The position numbers and the translations under genes were made by a program. A DNA stretch of 64,000 nt from Pseudomonas lurida (GTDB taxonomy: Bacteria > Pseudomonadota > Gammaproteobacteria > Pseudomonadales > Pseudomonadaceae): NCBI RefSeq assembly GCF_013522705.1, contig NZ_JAAMRE010000002.1, forward strand, positions 284,437 through 348,436, given 5' to 3'. Each line of letters opens with the position of its first letter. Position 1 is the stretch's first letter. Of the stretch, positions 63,689 to 64,000 are shown piece by piece. The notes below the pieces were generated by a model. That model searched no databases and was not told where the DNA came from. It was given only the letters and a program-made list of their open reading frames with translations.

Positions 63689-63754
63689 TCAAGCCTGGCG
63701 GTTGGCATACATCCGACACTCGGCCAGCAGCGCCAGCAAGCTCGGATCGCGCAT
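63689..63754 (-). CDS. 21-codon mini-ORF with good Shine-Dalgarno, copy 1
   Basis: Minus-strand ORF starting [15 protein letters not shown] and ending ANRQA before TGA. GGGGGTAGG lies 3-11 nt before the ATG. The product is a Leu/Ala-rich peptide. It is repeated in the next copy with three substitutions, two of them conservative in character. Whether it is translated is unknown. Confidence 0.35.
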   Translation of the reverse strand: MRDPSLLALLAECRMYANRQA

Positions 63755-63797
63755 AACCTACCCCCGAGCTGACCCTGCTCAGCAGGGTAAAGATGAC

Positions 63798-63910
63798 GAT
63801 CGTTCCCACGCTCCGCGTGGGAATGCATCCTGTGACGCTCCGCGTCACGCCTTCAAGAGCGGACGCAGAGCGGCCAGGGCTGCGTTACCACGCGGAGCGT
63901 GGGAACGATC
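63798..63910. repeat. MITE-like element, copy 2 (in the second tandem unit)
   Basis: Same 23-bp terminal inverted repeats as copy 1, displaced by 225 bp, with one internal substitution. Confidence 0.8.
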
Positions 63911-63913
63911 ATC

Positions 63914-63979
63914 TCAAGCCTGGCGGTTGGCATACATCCGACACACGGCCAGCAACGCCAGCAAGTTCGGATCGCGCAT
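63914..63979 (-). CDS. 21-codon mini-ORF, copy 2
   Basis: Minus-strand [18 protein letters not shown]... ANRQA. Length, frame and ribosome-binding site are conserved relative to copy 1; Ser5 is Asn and Glu12 is Val. GGGGGTAGG again precedes the ATG. Confidence 0.35.
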   Translation of the reverse strand: MRDPNLLALLAVCRMYANRQA

Positions 63980-64000
63980 AACCTACCCCCGAGCTGACCG

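Larger units (their letters stand above)
63570..64000. repeat. Tandem 225-bp direct repeat, second copy cut by the window end
   Basis: Copy 1 runs from 63570 to 63794, copy 2 from 63795 past 64000. The two match almost base for base over 200 bp; differences seen are single bases (for example TCC/GCC near 63640, CTCGG/CACGG, GCTCGG/GTTCGG). Each copy has a MITE-like block followed by a mini-ORF on the minus strand. More copies may follow. Confidence 0.9.

Overview
The window is a contiguous piece of a high-GC Pseudomonas chromosome, almost certainly of the P. fluorescens group. The evidence is the gene order, which follows the P. aeruginosa PA0353-PA0415 neighbourhood almost gene for gene, the many GTGGGAGGGGGCTTGCCCCC-type REP hairpins between genes, and the Pseudomonas-specific gene families (laoABCR, pyrC', DUF6124, chp genes).

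Layout. 1-9,300: the tail of a HAD phosphatase, ilvD, a DUF4153 membrane protein, an MFS exporter, rlmI, an HDOD protein, mutM and a ferredoxin. 9,370-15,290: coaD, a long-chain alcohol oxidation locus (laoA, laoB, laoC and divergent laoR with a clear palindromic operator candidate) and a sulfurtransferase. 15,304-24,119: a YheT-type hydrolase, rsmD, an M16 peptidase pair, then ftsY-ftsE-ftsX and rpoH. 24,168-33,925: mtgA, DUF423, thiS-thiG-trmB, and a long minus-strand block (DUF3392, hemW, rdgB, DUF4426, metW, metX, yggT, proC, yggS) covering tetrapyrrole, nucleotide-pool and amino-acid housekeeping. 33,983-42,391: pilT (no pilU), an NlpC/P60 hydrolase, a TM2 protein, pyrR-pyrB-pyrC', yqgE-ruvX, tonB and gshB. 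42,630-52,354: the type IV pilus chemosensory operon pilG-pilH-pilI-pilJ-chpA-chpC, without pilK or chpB.

52,355-56,441 is the accessory stretch. It holds a LysE-type exporter, an XRE-type helix-turn-helix protein fused to an NBR1-like four-tryptophan domain, a frameshifted higA-type antitoxin, a possible small membrane protein, a DUF6124 protein, and a winged-helix/nucleotidyltransferase plus HEPN gene pair. That pair is bracketed at both ends by two TCCC-N5-GGGA boxes set exactly 21 bp apart. This cassette is the strongest candidate for something under-described.

56,442-63,571 is a complete malonate decarboxylase operon (mdcABCDEGH) with its malonate transporter genes madL-madM. It takes up malonate, loads it on an acyl carrier with a phosphoribosyl-dephospho-CoA arm, and decarboxylates it to acetate/acetyl units. 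Short elements with 23-bp inverted ends lie on both sides of it. Downstream, one such element sits inside a 225-bp tandem repeat that also carries a well-spaced Shine-Dalgarno and a 21-codon ORF in each copy.

All calls are from reading the sequence and family knowledge; no database search was run.
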